Source: DASYDU01 sp050248495 (lineage in GTDB: Bacteria > Planctomycetota > Planctomycetia > Pirellulales > Lacipirellulaceae). Taken from it: a DNA stretch of 64,000 bases. The DNA is taken from contig JBFWSG010000020.1 of NCBI GenBank assembly GCA_050248495.1, positions 30,134 through 94,133 on the forward strand, given 5' to 3'. Position numbers and translations under genes: made by a program. Positions 16,571 through 25,304 of the stretch are shown piece by piece (within the stretch, counting starts at the first letter, position 1; each line of letters opens with the position of its first letter). The notes beneath the pieces are model-generated. The model was not told where the DNA came from and made no database searches. It was given only the letters and a program-made list of their open reading frames with translations.

Positions 16571-17815
16571 TTAGAAGCCCACTTCCACCCGCGCGAAGAA
16601 TCCGTCGAAGCCCAGGATGTTCGCCGTATCGGTTGAGTTCGATTCAACGAGCGTCTGGATATCGAATTGATCGCGGAAGCCGAGGTCGTGCCAGGCGCTG
16701 AACAAGTAGCCGGCCGAGAAGCGCGAACCCTGCGTGGCCTGCACCGAGAGACCGGCCTCGATTTCGGTCACGGGAATGATTCGTCGGCCGCGAGCGGTAA
16801 GCGACGTCAAGAAGCCGTTCTCGTCAGTGCGGACAATTCTTTCCTGCATCTGGCCCAAGAGCAATGAGATGTCGCCTCGCAGGAAGATGCTGCACCAGTT
16901 ATTCGATCCGAAGTAGCGACGGCCTTCCAAACCAACGCGTGGACCACCGCCGGTAAAGTCGAGCGACGGACGAGCGTCGCGGAAGATCTCGGCGTCGTCG
17001 AGCGTCACATAGTAGCGGTCCCAATCGACATCTGCAAACCGCAGACCGCCGGACCAGGTGATGTCCCAAGCCGGGCAGCTCGGAGCGCAGCAGGCGTCGC
17101 CACAGCCGCAGGCTCCGCCGCAGGGATCGCAACAATCGCTGCATTCGCAGCAGGCCGGGCCGCCGAGCGGTATCGTCTTGCGGAAATCGAGGTCGAATGA
17201 TTTCACGTCCACATCGGCATTGATAAACGTGTCATTCGGGCCAATCACTTCGTAGGGCACGAGCGAGCCGGCCGGCGCGACCGCCGATGCGCCGCTGCTC
17301 AATCGCGTGAACATGAACCGCACTTCTTCGTCGCAGCAATCGAGGCGATAACCGCCGCCAAGGCGATAGGACGATTCGTGCTGGAAATTCAATTCATGCA
17401 GGAAGTCGCTGCGATTGTCGAGGTTTTCGTCGTCACGTTCGATGTAGGCAACTGCCTCGCTGAAACTCGCGCGAACGTAGAGATAGTCTCCCACGAAGTA
17501 CCAACGCGGCCTGCCGCCGACGATGCCACAGCAATCCCACCAGGATCCGCCGTCGCCGCAGTCGTATCCACACTCGTCGCCGCAGCCATAGTCGCAACAG
17601 TCGTTGCAGGAGCCGTCGCCGCAGCTGCTGCAGCCGCCAGGCGACCAACCGCCGGAGACAAACTCGTCGCCATACATTTCGGGACCGCTGCCGGCAGACA
17701 TGTAGCTGCCGGACATCGCATGCGGGCCTTGCGCGAGCGCCGGTGTGAAAAACGAAACAATTGCCAGCAATGCCAGCGCAGTAGTAGCCGTAATGACAGA
17801 GCGTGTCATTCTCAA
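16571..17815 (-). CDS. Cysteine-rich outer-membrane beta-barrel protein, Lpg1974-like
   Basis: This 414-residue protein has a signal peptide (about residues 1-28, ending ALAQ) and a C-terminal barrel-like pattern of alternating hydrophobic strands ending in phenylalanine (VEVGF), as outer-membrane proteins do. It resembles the Lpg1974/Legionella MOMP family. Unusually, two cysteine-rich clusters interrupt it: one of ten cysteines after the signal (about residues 59-97, CSSCGDGSCNDCCDYGCG) and one of eleven in an external-type loop (about 221-250). A terminator follows the gene. The barrel call is inference from pattern. Confidence 0.65.
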   Translation of the reverse strand: MRMTRSVITATTALALLAIVSFFTPALAQGPHAMSGSYMSAGSGPEMYGDEFVSGGWSPGGCSSCGDGSCNDCCDYGCGDECGYDCGDGGSWWDCCGIVGGRPRWYFVGDYLYVRASFSEAVAYIERDDENLDNRSDFLHELNFQHESSYRLGGGYRLDCCDEEVRFMFTRLSSGASAVAPAGSLVPYEVIGPNDTFINADVDVKSFDLDFRKTIPLGGPACCECSDCCDPCGGACGCGDACCAPSCPAWDITWSGGLRFADVDWDRYYVTLDDAEIFRDARPSLDFTGGGPRVGLEGRRYFGSNNWCSIFLRGDISLLLGQMQERIVRTDENGFLTSLTARGRRIIPVTEIEAGLSVQATQGSRFSAGYLFSAWHDLGFRDQFDIQTLVESNSTDTANILGFDGFFARVEVGF

Positions 17816-18353
17816 ATCCCCCCATGATGAGCCAGGTCAGGCTCGCGTGCGAGCCGTCGCAGATTGCGGGTCTGCTGCCGCGGCGAAAAGCGTCTTGCGG
17901 CGGCAGCTGATCGCGGGATACCTTGGGGCCGCTGCCAATCCAGCGAGCTCCGCATCCCCTGCGAACATTCCTCGTCATCGGTACCGTCAGAATCGGTACT
18001 TTGCTCTTTTTCGTTATAAACGGCAGAAGCGGAATATCGAGAATATGCGGCAAAAGCCGCAGATTTTCGCCAACCCGCAAAGTTTAACAGCCAGTCGAAT
18101 GGGCCAGCCGGTAGACTGCCCGCCAAGCGCCCAGATCACCCGGCGCGACAGTAGTTGAAGCGTCGTCCGTCGTCGCGCGGCGGCAGCTTACGCTTGGCCT
18201 GGCGCGAGGGAGCGATACGGCGGCGGCTGTCATGATAGCGTCCACGAGACGCGTGGTGCCGCGTCCGCGCGCGACTCTGCGGCGGACGGCGACGTCCGTA
18301 GCCAGGAGACTTTTTGGAATGCCGAAGCGACATCTAGTGCGTTGTTGCGTCGA
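17816..18353. other. Intergenic region between two minus-strand envelope genes
   Basis: The 538 bases carry no supported gene. The part next to the outer-membrane gene is AT-richer, with TATAAC-like and TATTC boxes that could belong to its promoter on the minus strand (around 17990-18080). An ORF on the minus strand at 18136-18333 encodes an arginine-rich 65-mer without a ribosome-binding site, so it was not called. Confidence 0.5.
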
Positions 18354-19241
18354 TTATTCTGTGCGTCGATTCAACTGGTTGCTGCCGCGACGCCGCGACA
18401 GCCCCAACGTGACCACGAGTCCCATCAAACCAAGCAATACGGAACTCGGTTCGGGAACCACGCCACCGCCTTCGAGCACGAAGGCCCGCACCGGGTCGTT
18501 CTGCCCATAGCGTGCAATATTCTGATTCACGTAACTGGCCGAGCCATCGACAACGCTCGGGTCGGGGAACGCGGTCGGCACGGTGGTCACAGACGGCATA
18601 CCGCTCTGTGCAAACGTGAGCGTAACCTGCGAATTGTCATCGCTGTCTGGATCGTTGACGATGGCCGAACCATCGTAGTAGTTGTCGCCGTTCATATCGA
18701 ACAGCACGGTGCGATAGTCGGGATACTTGTAGAAGCCGAGGCCCGCGTCGACGTCGAGGTCGATTTGGAAATTGACGGTCTCTCCAGGAGCCAGGCCGCC
18801 GTTGAGGATGTTGACGATCAGCGTATCGCCACTGTTTTCCACGGTCGACGACAGGCTGAAGCCAGGCGTGTCCTTTCCGAGCTTGGCGTACGTGCCAAAC
18901 AGTGTATTGCCGAAATGGAACTGATCATCTCCGATCGTCATCTTAAATTGACTGATCGAGGCGGTTGAGGAGTCGTTCGTCAGGCAGATGAACGGAACAT
19001 TCCGCGCGGCTTGCCGGCTGGACGGCAGGTCCCACATCAGCGTCTTCATGGCCATCACGTCCGTGGCCGGATGAAACGCCATTTCCCGCTCGCTGATTTT
19101 CAGGCTCCAGTCGGTGTCGGTGATCACGGCCTGGGCGGCGAGGGGGGAAAGCGAAACGGCCGTGGCGGCGAACAGGAAGGCTGCCGCTTTCGGACCGAGT
19201 CGAAACTTGCTCAGGTAGCTGCGAAGGTAATTACGAATCAT
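18354..19241 (-). CDS. PEP-CTERM protein without dockerin repeat
   Basis: This 295-residue exported protein has an N-terminal signal (about residues 8-38, ending AAQA) and a C-terminal PEP-CTERM signal (VPEPSSVLLGLMGLVVTLG then LSRRRG). The body (about 40-260) is mostly beta strand with an acidic loop DMNGDNYYDGSAIVNDPDSDD that may bind calcium. The start at 19241 has GGAACAG upstream; a longer frame to 19400 reads unlike a protein. It should be sorted to the cell surface by an exosortase. Confidence 0.82.
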   Translation of the reverse strand: MIRNYLRSYLSKFRLGPKAAAFLFAATAVSLSPLAAQAVITDTDWSLKISEREMAFHPATDVMAMKTLMWDLPSSRQAARNVPFICLTNDSSTASISQFKMTIGDDQFHFGNTLFGTYAKLGKDTPGFSLSSTVENSGDTLIVNILNGGLAPGETVNFQIDLDVDAGLGFYKYPDYRTVLFDMNGDNYYDGSAIVNDPDSDDNSQVTLTFAQSGMPSVTTVPTAFPDPSVVDGSASYVNQNIARYGQNDPVRAFVLEGGGVVPEPSSVLLGLMGLVVTLGLSRRRGSNQLNRRTE

Positions 19242-20037
19242 GGTGCTGTTCCTTGGGCATATCTGCGTCGGCCGCATGCGCGATGGCAGCGGTCGGCGAC
19301 CATCGCGCGCGCCGCGGCGCGAGCGCGAAAAACTTCGGGGAAGGTGGATGTATTTGGGATCACGCGCTAGGGGCGTGAATTGCCGCGAGCTGATCCGCAC
19401 GTGCGAAACGCGCGGGTCTTGGCGGCAGAAGATCGGCTGCGAGAGCGACTCGAGAGACTAATTCGCGCCGGCCAGGCGCGCAGTACGAGACAGTTCGTGA
19501 ACTGCTCGAATTGCGTCAGTGCCGGAGGGCGCTGCGGGCCGCGACTTGCGCGCAGAATATGCGCGACGCGAGAATGCCGATGTGGGCCACATCAACTACC
19601 GACGTACGGACCGCCAACCAGAGCTGGCGAACGGGAAACCGTGCGGCGAGAAGCGGAGGACCCCGGCGTCTCGAATGTCTGGCCAGCAACACGCGAACTT
19701 AGTTCGCCGCTGCCGATCTGACACTCATGAGGTCGCTCCAAATACCTTAAAAAAAGCCGCGAAACGGTGGGCAGAATCAACCTTGCCCGCTGTTTTCCTG
19801 TTGAAAATACAGCTGGAAGCGGATAATCGCTCCGCCTCAACTCCTAATCATAAACGGGACCCTGCCGACTGTCAATCAATTTGCCCGGTTTTCCGCTACC
19901 GTTCGGATTGTAGCGGCCGTGCGGGCACAGTCGGGGCCTACTTTGAAAGACCGAGTACCCGGCGATTTGTCACGGGGCCGGCGGCTGGATTTTTCGCAGA
20001 ATCGTTTTTCACCGGTGTAATCGAGCGAGAAAAAAAT
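19242..20037. other. Gene-free stretch upstream of the PEP-CTERM gene
   Basis: Nothing codes convincingly here. The part between about 19740 and 19910 is AT-rich (for instance CCTTAAAAAAAGCCG and TCCTAATCATAAACGG) and may hold the minus-strand promoter of the PEP-CTERM gene. The rest is random-looking, with short overlapping frames only. Confidence 0.5.
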
Positions 20038-20083
20038 GGCGCGGCGGGGTCCCCTCAAAGCTCCCAGCTCGACCCGCCGCGCC
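20038..20083 (-). terminator. Terminator downstream of nadC
   Basis: GGCGCGGCGGGGTC (20038-20052, with one bulged base) pairs with GACCCGCCGCGCC (20071-20083). On the minus strand the stem is followed by a run of seven T. It lies 237 bases beyond the nadC stop, with no gene between. Confidence 0.6.
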
Positions 20084-20319
20084 CGAGATCAACGCCCCTC
20101 CCCAAAGGCGCCGATCCGAAGTGAAAAATAGTGCGCCTCGGCGATGAGTCAAACTGGCGGCGCAGGCAGCGAGCAAGCCGCGAGGAAATGCGTTTCCCTC
20201 GTGAGATTTTGTCGCTTCGCGACGACGGATGTGGCGAGTTGGCAACACGCGGTTTGCCGCGATTGAGGCGTGACGACAACGGTCGGCTGCGGAATGTGCT
20301 GCGAGAAGAGCGCGGAAAG

Positions 20320-21312
20320 CTAACGCGATTTCGCCGGCAACCAATCGAGGGCGACGTCGAGCGCCGGCGCCGAATGGGTGATTTCACCGACGCTGATCCG
20401 GTCGACGCCGGTTTCGGCGATCGCCCGGACCGTGGAGAGATTTACGCCGCCAGAGGCTTCCAGTTCGATCGCCGGCGCAGAGGCGTTGCGGCGTTCGACG
20501 GCCGCGCGGAGATCATCCGGCCGCATGTTGTCCAACAGAACGATGTCCGGTCCGGCGGCCAGCACGTCGTCCAGCTGAGAGAGCTTGTCGATCTCGATTT
20601 CGACCAGCATGTCGCCGTAGTCGCTGGGACCGTCGCTGGGACCGTCGCTGGGACCGTCGCTGGCGTTGTCACGTTGCGATGCCGTTTCGCGCAAAAAATC
20701 CTGTGCACGGCGGACGGCGTCGGCGGGCGTGAGTTGCTCGTCGGCCACGTCTTCGCCGGCAAACAGTGCGAGATGGTTGTCTTTGATCAGCACCGCGTCG
20801 TAGAGTCCGGTGCGATGATTATGCCCGCCGCCGCAGCGGACGGCATACTTTTCGAGCCGGCGCCAGCCGGGTATCGTCTTCCGCGTGTCATAAATGCGAG
20901 CCTTGGTGCCGTCAATCGCGCGGACGAATTCACGCGTCCGCGTGGCGATGCCGGAGAGGTGCCCGAGCAAATTGAGCAGCGGCCGCTCGCACACCAAGAG
21001 ATCACGCGCCGAGCCGGAGAGTGTCGCTACCGTCGAGCCCGCCGCAACGTCGTCGCCATCCGCAGCTTCCAATTCGACGTCGATCGCCGCGTGCATCTCG
21101 TCAATCACGATCGGCAACGCCCGCAGCCCGGCAATCACGCCCGGCTTGCGAACCACCACCACCGCCCTGCCCTCCTGGTCTGCGTCAACGATTGATAGCG
21201 TCGTCCAATCGTGAAACCGGTCGAGATCCTCGCGGACCGCGAGCCGCACGATCTGGCGGAGATCGTCTTCGATCGCGGGAGACCAGTCGAGTTGGGTGAA
21301 GTCGGATGGCAT
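20320..21312 (-). CDS. nadC: Nicotinate-nucleotide pyrophosphorylase (carboxylating)
   Basis: The 330-residue enzyme converts quinolinate and PRPP to nicotinate mononucleotide in de novo NAD synthesis. Recognisable parts are the N-terminal AVREDLDRFHDWTTLSIVD, the central DTRKTIPGWRRLEKYAVRCGGGHNHRTGLYD, the lysine-containing LIKDNH, and the C-terminal VEIEIDKLSQLDDVL, VLLDNMRPDDLR and LEASGGVNLSTVRAIAETGVDRISVG. The protein contains a local insert of DGPS repeats at about residues 215-229. ATG 21312 has a clean context; the upstream frame is not protein-like. No nadA or nadB lies nearby. Confidence 0.93.
   Translation of the reverse strand: MPSDFTQLDWSPAIEDDLRQIVRLAVREDLDRFHDWTTLSIVDADQEGRAVVVVRKPGVIAGLRALPIVIDEMHAAIDVELEAADGDDVAAGSTVATLSGSARDLLVCERPLLNLLGHLSGIATRTREFVRAIDGTKARIYDTRKTIPGWRRLEKYAVRCGGGHNHRTGLYDAVLIKDNHLALFAGEDVADEQLTPADAVRRAQDFLRETASQRDNASDGPSDGPSDGPSDYGDMLVEIEIDKLSQLDDVLAAGPDIVLLDNMRPDDLRAAVERRNASAPAIELEASGGVNLSTVRAIAETGVDRISVGEITHSAPALDVALDWLPAKSR
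20621..20663. repeat. 12-base tandem repeat inside nadC
   Basis: TCGCTGGGACCG is repeated three times, plus a partial copy, on the plus strand. It keeps frame and encodes DGPSDGPSDGPSD. Such repeats can vary in number by slippage. Confidence 0.85.
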
Positions 21313-22025
21313 GGGGACGGGAGAGGTGTCAGTTGTCGGTGGCGGGAAATCAGCGTGCGCGGCCGTGTTACTAGTTTTCCGGCCAGCCAGCGACGCGAGT
21401 GTTGGCCGCCCGTCGGGATTCACCCTACCAGAAGCCGTGGCCTATTTTCCACAACCTTTTCGGCCAGGAGAATTTCGGACCGACGGCTGGCGTTGACGAT
21501 CACTCGTTGGCGCAACTCGATGGCATCGCTACCTCGCGAAGTAAGACCTCCGAGATTTCCCGTTCTCAACGTTGATCGCAGCTAGTTGCACCACGGATTC
21601 AAAGTCAGCCTGTGTTTTCGGTTGAGCGGCGTGCAGACCCGAGCGCAGCCGGCCGGCATCGTCGTCGCGGCATACGGCGACCGCTCGTAAGTAACGCGTG
21701 CCATCTATTCAGTCTGAATCTGTGTTGCCAAAGGGCGAATTAACAACGGCATTCTAGCATTGAGTGGACGGATGTTCCATAGGTGGTTTTTGGCCGGGGC
21801 CGTGTGGGAAGTAATTGACGATATCACGTTGCTGACACCAATCTAAGTGCAAACCAGTGTTGTTGGTCAACACAGCGTCAGCACATTTATTCCGCGGAGG
21901 CTTGGTTTGCCGTCCCCCGAGCAAACCTAGTCAATTATTTGCACGCATGGGAAACTCTGCTAAATTCGTCCGGTAATTGGGTGCGCTGGTTGAGCCCAGA
22001 CTAAAGTTCGTGGAGGAGGTCTTGG
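21313..22025. other. Long spacer between nadC and the WD40-like gene
   Basis: No full gene is supported. On the minus strand an open frame at 21532-21708, between two stops and lacking a start codon, reads RYLRAVAVCRDDDAGRL and QPKTQADFESVVQLAAI. It looks like part of an unknown protein and may be a fragment. The rest is lower in GC than flanking DNA. GTGGAGGAGGT just before 22026 is the ribosome-binding site of the next gene. Confidence 0.45.
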
Positions 22026-23909
22026 ATGGGCGCTTTCTATGGTTCGGTGCAAGTGAGAACGGACGACCGCAGTAGCGTCAAGTCAATAGCGGAGAGTGTC
22101 GCGCGGGCACTTCACGACCGAATACTTGTTGGGCCGGTGATCAACGGATGGGTCGGTCTTTATCCGGACATGAATGGACAGAGTGAGCGCGTCGGCGCGG
22201 CAATTGCACAGGAATTAGACGCTGACGTGCTGCAATTGGTCGTTCACGACGACGACATTTTTGCCTATTGGTTTTACATCCGCGGGAAGCTGGTCGACTC
22301 TTTTTGGTCGGCGCCCGGCTACTTTGGTGAGGAGCATCGCACCAGAGACGCAGCGATGGCGGGAAATGCGGATGCCTTCCTACCAATCTTGGGCGAGCAA
22401 GTGAAGCAGCTCTCGAAGTTACTCGTACGCGGTGAGGAACGAGAACTCTTTGCTAGCGACCAATTGGCCGAGTTTGCCAATGTGCTCAAGATTTCAAACG
22501 CTCTGAGCGCGTACGAGTACTTGAAAGCTGGGGAGATCGAGGACATTGAGGGATGGGAGCTGTTTGAAGAAGTCCCGGCCGAGCGCGTCATCGCTGAAAA
22601 GCAGACGGCACGCGAGATGCGCAGCAAGGTCAACGCGGAAAGGAAGCAGCTACAATCCGACGGCGTATTGTTATTGCGTGATGAACGGAAGCATGGTGGA
22701 GGCCCGTACGGTTGTGCAATCGACGGTGGATTCGTTGTGGCGTGGCCCGATCATCGCGACGCGACAGTTTCGTTCGCCGTGTATAAGCCCCCGTGGGAAG
22801 GAGCGCGCTCGCTTGAGCTCGATACTTCCAAGCATGTGACCGCGGTAGCGAGCGACGCGTCAAAGAAGCGATTGGCAATGTCGGCCGGCGATCGCGTACA
22901 CGTGTGGGACGTTGCCGATGGAAACTGGTCTCACGTAGGCGATATCCCCGAGAGCGATTTGGCAATTTCCGTCGCGATATCAGCCGACGGCAAAACGGTC
23001 GCGCATGCGTCGCGCAAGCAAGTCGTCGTCACGGACATCGAAAGAAACGTGCGAATTTGTGCCGTTGAGCGACCTGCCGCACGGCAATTGGCGTTTCATC
23101 CCGATGGTGAATGGCTCGCAGTGGCTGGGCAAGGCTTCGGCCTTATTCCTCTGCACTCGGAGGCAAACTGGCGCGATATCTACGTGGGCGGCAAGAAAGG
23201 GAGTATTTCACCCGCAGCTTTGATTTCGAAAGAACTGCAAGGAATCGACATCGAGGAAATAAAGCGAATGCAGCGCGTCGAAATGGAGAAAATGATTAAG
23301 AAGCTGCAGACGTCGAGCGGACGTGACAGCCAGCGCGCCATGCCGGACATCGAAGTTCAGAAGTTTCGGGAGGCGATGGAAAGGCAAATGCAGGAAATGC
23401 AATCCCAGATTTCGGAATGGGCTAAGGGGCACATGCCGGCAGCACCGCCCCAATCGAACACGACAGTTTGGGGCGTGACTTTCAGCCGAGATGGACGATG
23501 GCTGTTTTGCGGAGCGGACGGGGCGATTCATGTATACGATTGGGCCAAATTGCCGCGCGATGCAGCTTCCGAATGGCTAGAGCCGACGTTCAGGTGTGAT
23601 ATTCCAGAGTTTTCCGACGATCCGAATTCGCGAATCCGAGTATGGGCAATTGCGGAAGAAGTTAATTCAGCGGGCGTCGTATTCGGGGGAAGCACCGGCC
23701 GGCTGTATCGGCTGGATATTGAGACAGGACAGGTGCGGGAGCTTGTGAAGTTAGCCGGCGAGGCGTGGGTCGTTGACATTTACATGTCCGCCGATGGCAC
23801 GGCGTTCGGTGCCGCAGTCCTGACTATGCCATTTTCCGAAGAGGCTCGGAAGCGACACGAACGCACGGCCGCGTGGGAGATATGGTCGTACACGCGTTTG
23901 CGGGCATAG
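22026..23909 (+). CDS. WD40/beta-propeller protein with novel N-terminal domain and coiled-coil insertion
   Basis: The 627-residue protein has no signal peptide. Residues 1-190 form a domain (MGAFYGSVQVRTDD, LVGPVINGWVGLYPDM, VLQLVVHDDDIFAYWFYI) that I do not recognise as an enzyme, although related WD40 proteins exist in planctomycetes and relatives. From about residue 210 beta-propeller blades appear (RVHVWDVADGNW, VAISADGKTVAHAS, LAFHPDGEWLAVAG). A highly charged coiled coil at about 396-475 (EEIKRMQRVEMEKMIKKLQ, EAMERQMQEMQSQISEW) interrupts the propeller, which resumes with WGVTFSRDGRWLFCG. GTGGAGGAGGT precedes the start. It may be a scaffold; the function is unknown. Confidence 0.75.
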   Translation: MGAFYGSVQVRTDDRSSVKSIAESVARALHDRILVGPVINGWVGLYPDMNGQSERVGAAIAQELDADVLQLVVHDDDIFAYWFYIRGKLVDSFWSAPGYFGEEHRTRDAAMAGNADAFLPILGEQVKQLSKLLVRGEERELFASDQLAEFANVLKISNALSAYEYLKAGEIEDIEGWELFEEVPAERVIAEKQTAREMRSKVNAERKQLQSDGVLLLRDERKHGGGPYGCAIDGGFVVAWPDHRDATVSFAVYKPPWEGARSLELDTSKHVTAVASDASKKRLAMSAGDRVHVWDVADGNWSHVGDIPESDLAISVAISADGKTVAHASRKQVVVTDIERNVRICAVERPAARQLAFHPDGEWLAVAGQGFGLIPLHSEANWRDIYVGGKKGSISPAALISKELQGIDIEEIKRMQRVEMEKMIKKLQTSSGRDSQRAMPDIEVQKFREAMERQMQEMQSQISEWAKGHMPAAPPQSNTTVWGVTFSRDGRWLFCGADGAIHVYDWAKLPRDAASEWLEPTFRCDIPEFSDDPNSRIRVWAIAEEVNSAGVVFGGSTGRLYRLDIETGQVRELVKLAGEAWVVDIYMSADGTAFGAAVLTMPFSEEARKRHERTAAWEIWSYTRLRA

Positions 23910-24249
23910 TCGTCGCGATGATGCGACGAAAGAGTCCAGCGGCATCCGTCCGTTGACGTCGACAGGTGATATCATGCGTTGTTCGATTTGGGCGAACGAC
24001 CAGCTCCTGATCGAGCCGTCCGGGATGCCAAATGTTGGGTCCGCAGGCGGTCGCACGAAGTCGAAAGTCCTTACATTTCGGAGGTTTGCGCACCGCTCTG
24101 ATGCTAGTCGAAATGGCCTAGCCGTGTGCCGTGACAATTCGTTCGATCGGAGCGGAGCCAAACAATGTTGCCAGGGGTAAAACCGAATTACAATAGCGGG
24201 CTAGTTCCTGCATCAGCAGCTCATAGGCTTGGGATCAGTGCATTGCAAT
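23910..24249. other. Spacer after the WD40-like gene
   Basis: 340 bases with short frames on both strands but none with recognisable sequence, ribosome-binding site or sustained codon bias. The composition is lower in GC than typical genes of the window. Confidence 0.45.
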
Positions 24250-24547
24250 TCAACCGATGGTAAGCGGACGACGCCCTAACCTACAGGGACGCAGCGCAAA
24301 GATTTCAAGGAACAGGAGACCGACGGACGCCGGTTCCGGCATCGAGGAGATTGAGCCGTCGGCGTCAGCTGCGAGACCGGGGCCGGTTTGGCTCTGCGAG
24401 ACGCGCGAGACGTTTTAGTCGGCGGCGTCAACGACAGCGTGCGTGGTCCAATCGTGAAAGCGGTCGAGATCCTCTCGGACCGCGAGCCGCACGATCTGGC
24501 GGAGATCGTCTTCGATCGCAGGGGACCAGTCGAGTTGGGTGAAGTCG
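24250..24547 (-). pseudogene. Chimeric pseudogene: nadC 5' fragment joined to a dockerin/PEP-CTERM tail
   Basis: Read on the minus strand, 24448-24547 matches nadC 21205-21304 at 96 of 100 bases (DWSPAIEDDLRQIVRLAV then LDRFHDWTTHAVVDAAD). The frame runs on, without a shift, into dockerin-like sequence (SQTGPGLAADADG) and a PEP-CTERM-type end (SMPEPASVGLLFLEIFALRP, then RLGRR) up to a TGA at 24250. One in-frame TAA (24415-24417) sits at VVDAAD*NVS, and there is no start codon in the nadC part because the first codons are changed. It is probably not expressed. Confidence 0.75.
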
Positions 24548-24571
24548 CGGCGCAACGTCTGATCGACAGAG

Positions 24572-24748
24572 TCAGTTCTTCACAGACTCCGATTCCGTTC
24601 GGTGGGATTCGAGCGAAACGATTTTGCGATCGGAGTGCTTTTGCCTTTCGCGCAGATCCTGGCAGATGGCCTTAAGATCAAAATTAAACTTCGCCGCATA
24701 TTCTTCGCGGCGCTTCCGCACTTCTTCAACAATCGGATCTTGCCACAT
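24572..24748 (-). CDS. Small antitoxin-like partner of the PIN-domain protein
   Basis: A 58-residue gene. The protein begins MWQDPIVEEVRKRREEYAAK, followed by FNFDLKAICQDLRERQKHS and an acidic tail ending SESVKN. Short proteins with the pattern WKDPIVEEVRxxREEHAAKFNYDLxAI regularly accompany PIN-domain toxins in cyanobacteria and planctomycetes. The ATG lies four bases after the PIN stop, so it is translationally linked and the second gene of the pair, the reverse of the usual antitoxin-first order. Antitoxin function is inferred from the context. Confidence 0.75.
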   Translation of the reverse strand: MWQDPIVEEVRKRREEYAAKFNFDLKAICQDLRERQKHSDRKIVSLESHRTESESVKN

Positions 24749-24752
24749 AGAT

Positions 24753-25229
24753 TCATACTTCCATCAATTGGTCGGGCGTACAGATAATTGGTGAATTATA
24801 CCCTGCCGCGCGACAAACGGCTTCGATCTTGGTCTGGAGCACCGCATTGGCGATATGCCTGCAATTCCAGGTGAGTAGATAGTCCAATCCATTTACGGCA
24901 GCAAGCGCCATATGGAGCGCATCGATTTGTGCTTTGGCCGGCAAGGGCACGCCCAGCAACAGTTGCTCCGCCAGGCGTTCGGCATCTTCAGAAATGTCCA
25001 GAATTGGCAAACCCGCAATCTGCTGAAGCCGTTCCCGAGCGGCCTCTGTATCTCCCGAATCGCATTCCGCGACGACGGCCTCGGATACGTAGAGTTCGTA
25101 GGAAGTGCGACGCAAATCCCACCACTCGCGCGTAATTTGCTGATGGGCGGCGACAATCAGGTCGCGACTCAACCGTGAGGTCAAATAGCCGATGATGGAC
25201 GTCTCGAGATATACGCTCGCCATGCGCAT
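24753..25229 (-). CDS. PIN-domain toxin-like ribonuclease (VapC family)
   Basis: The 158-residue protein carries PIN-domain signs: the N-terminal strand VYLETSIIGYL (Glu in the position of the usual Asp), a central acidic residue in SEAVVAECDSGD, the IDALHMALAAV segment with Asp and the end motif YLLTWNCRHIANAVL. PIN proteins cleave RNA with a metal ion and are commonly toxins. The E for D replacement is normal for this YLETS subfamily. It is followed after four bases by the 58-residue partner gene. No obvious ribosome-binding site was seen; a second ATG lies two codons in. Confidence 0.82.
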   Translation of the reverse strand: MRMASVYLETSIIGYLTSRLSRDLIVAAHQQITREWWDLRRTSYELYVSEAVVAECDSGDTEAARERLQQIAGLPILDISEDAERLAEQLLLGVPLPAKAQIDALHMALAAVNGLDYLLTWNCRHIANAVLQTKIEAVCRAAGYNSPIICTPDQLMEV

Positions 25230-25304
25230 CAGGCTATCGATTCAGATGAAGCAAGTCAAATCTCTTTGGGAACAACAGCCTCGTGGACACTCTTTGTGTG
25301 ACTT

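Noticed and set aside
18136..18333. Arginine-rich 65-residue minus-strand frame
   Set aside because: No ribosome-binding site, low complexity, and the composition follows from GC-rich DNA. Not similar to any ribosomal protein I can name.
20621..20663. CRISPR array
   Set aside because: The repeats are 12 bases with no spacers and keep the nadC frame.
23953..24180. 75-residue plus-strand frame after the WD40-like gene
   Set aside because: No ribosome-binding site, no domain and poor codon bias.
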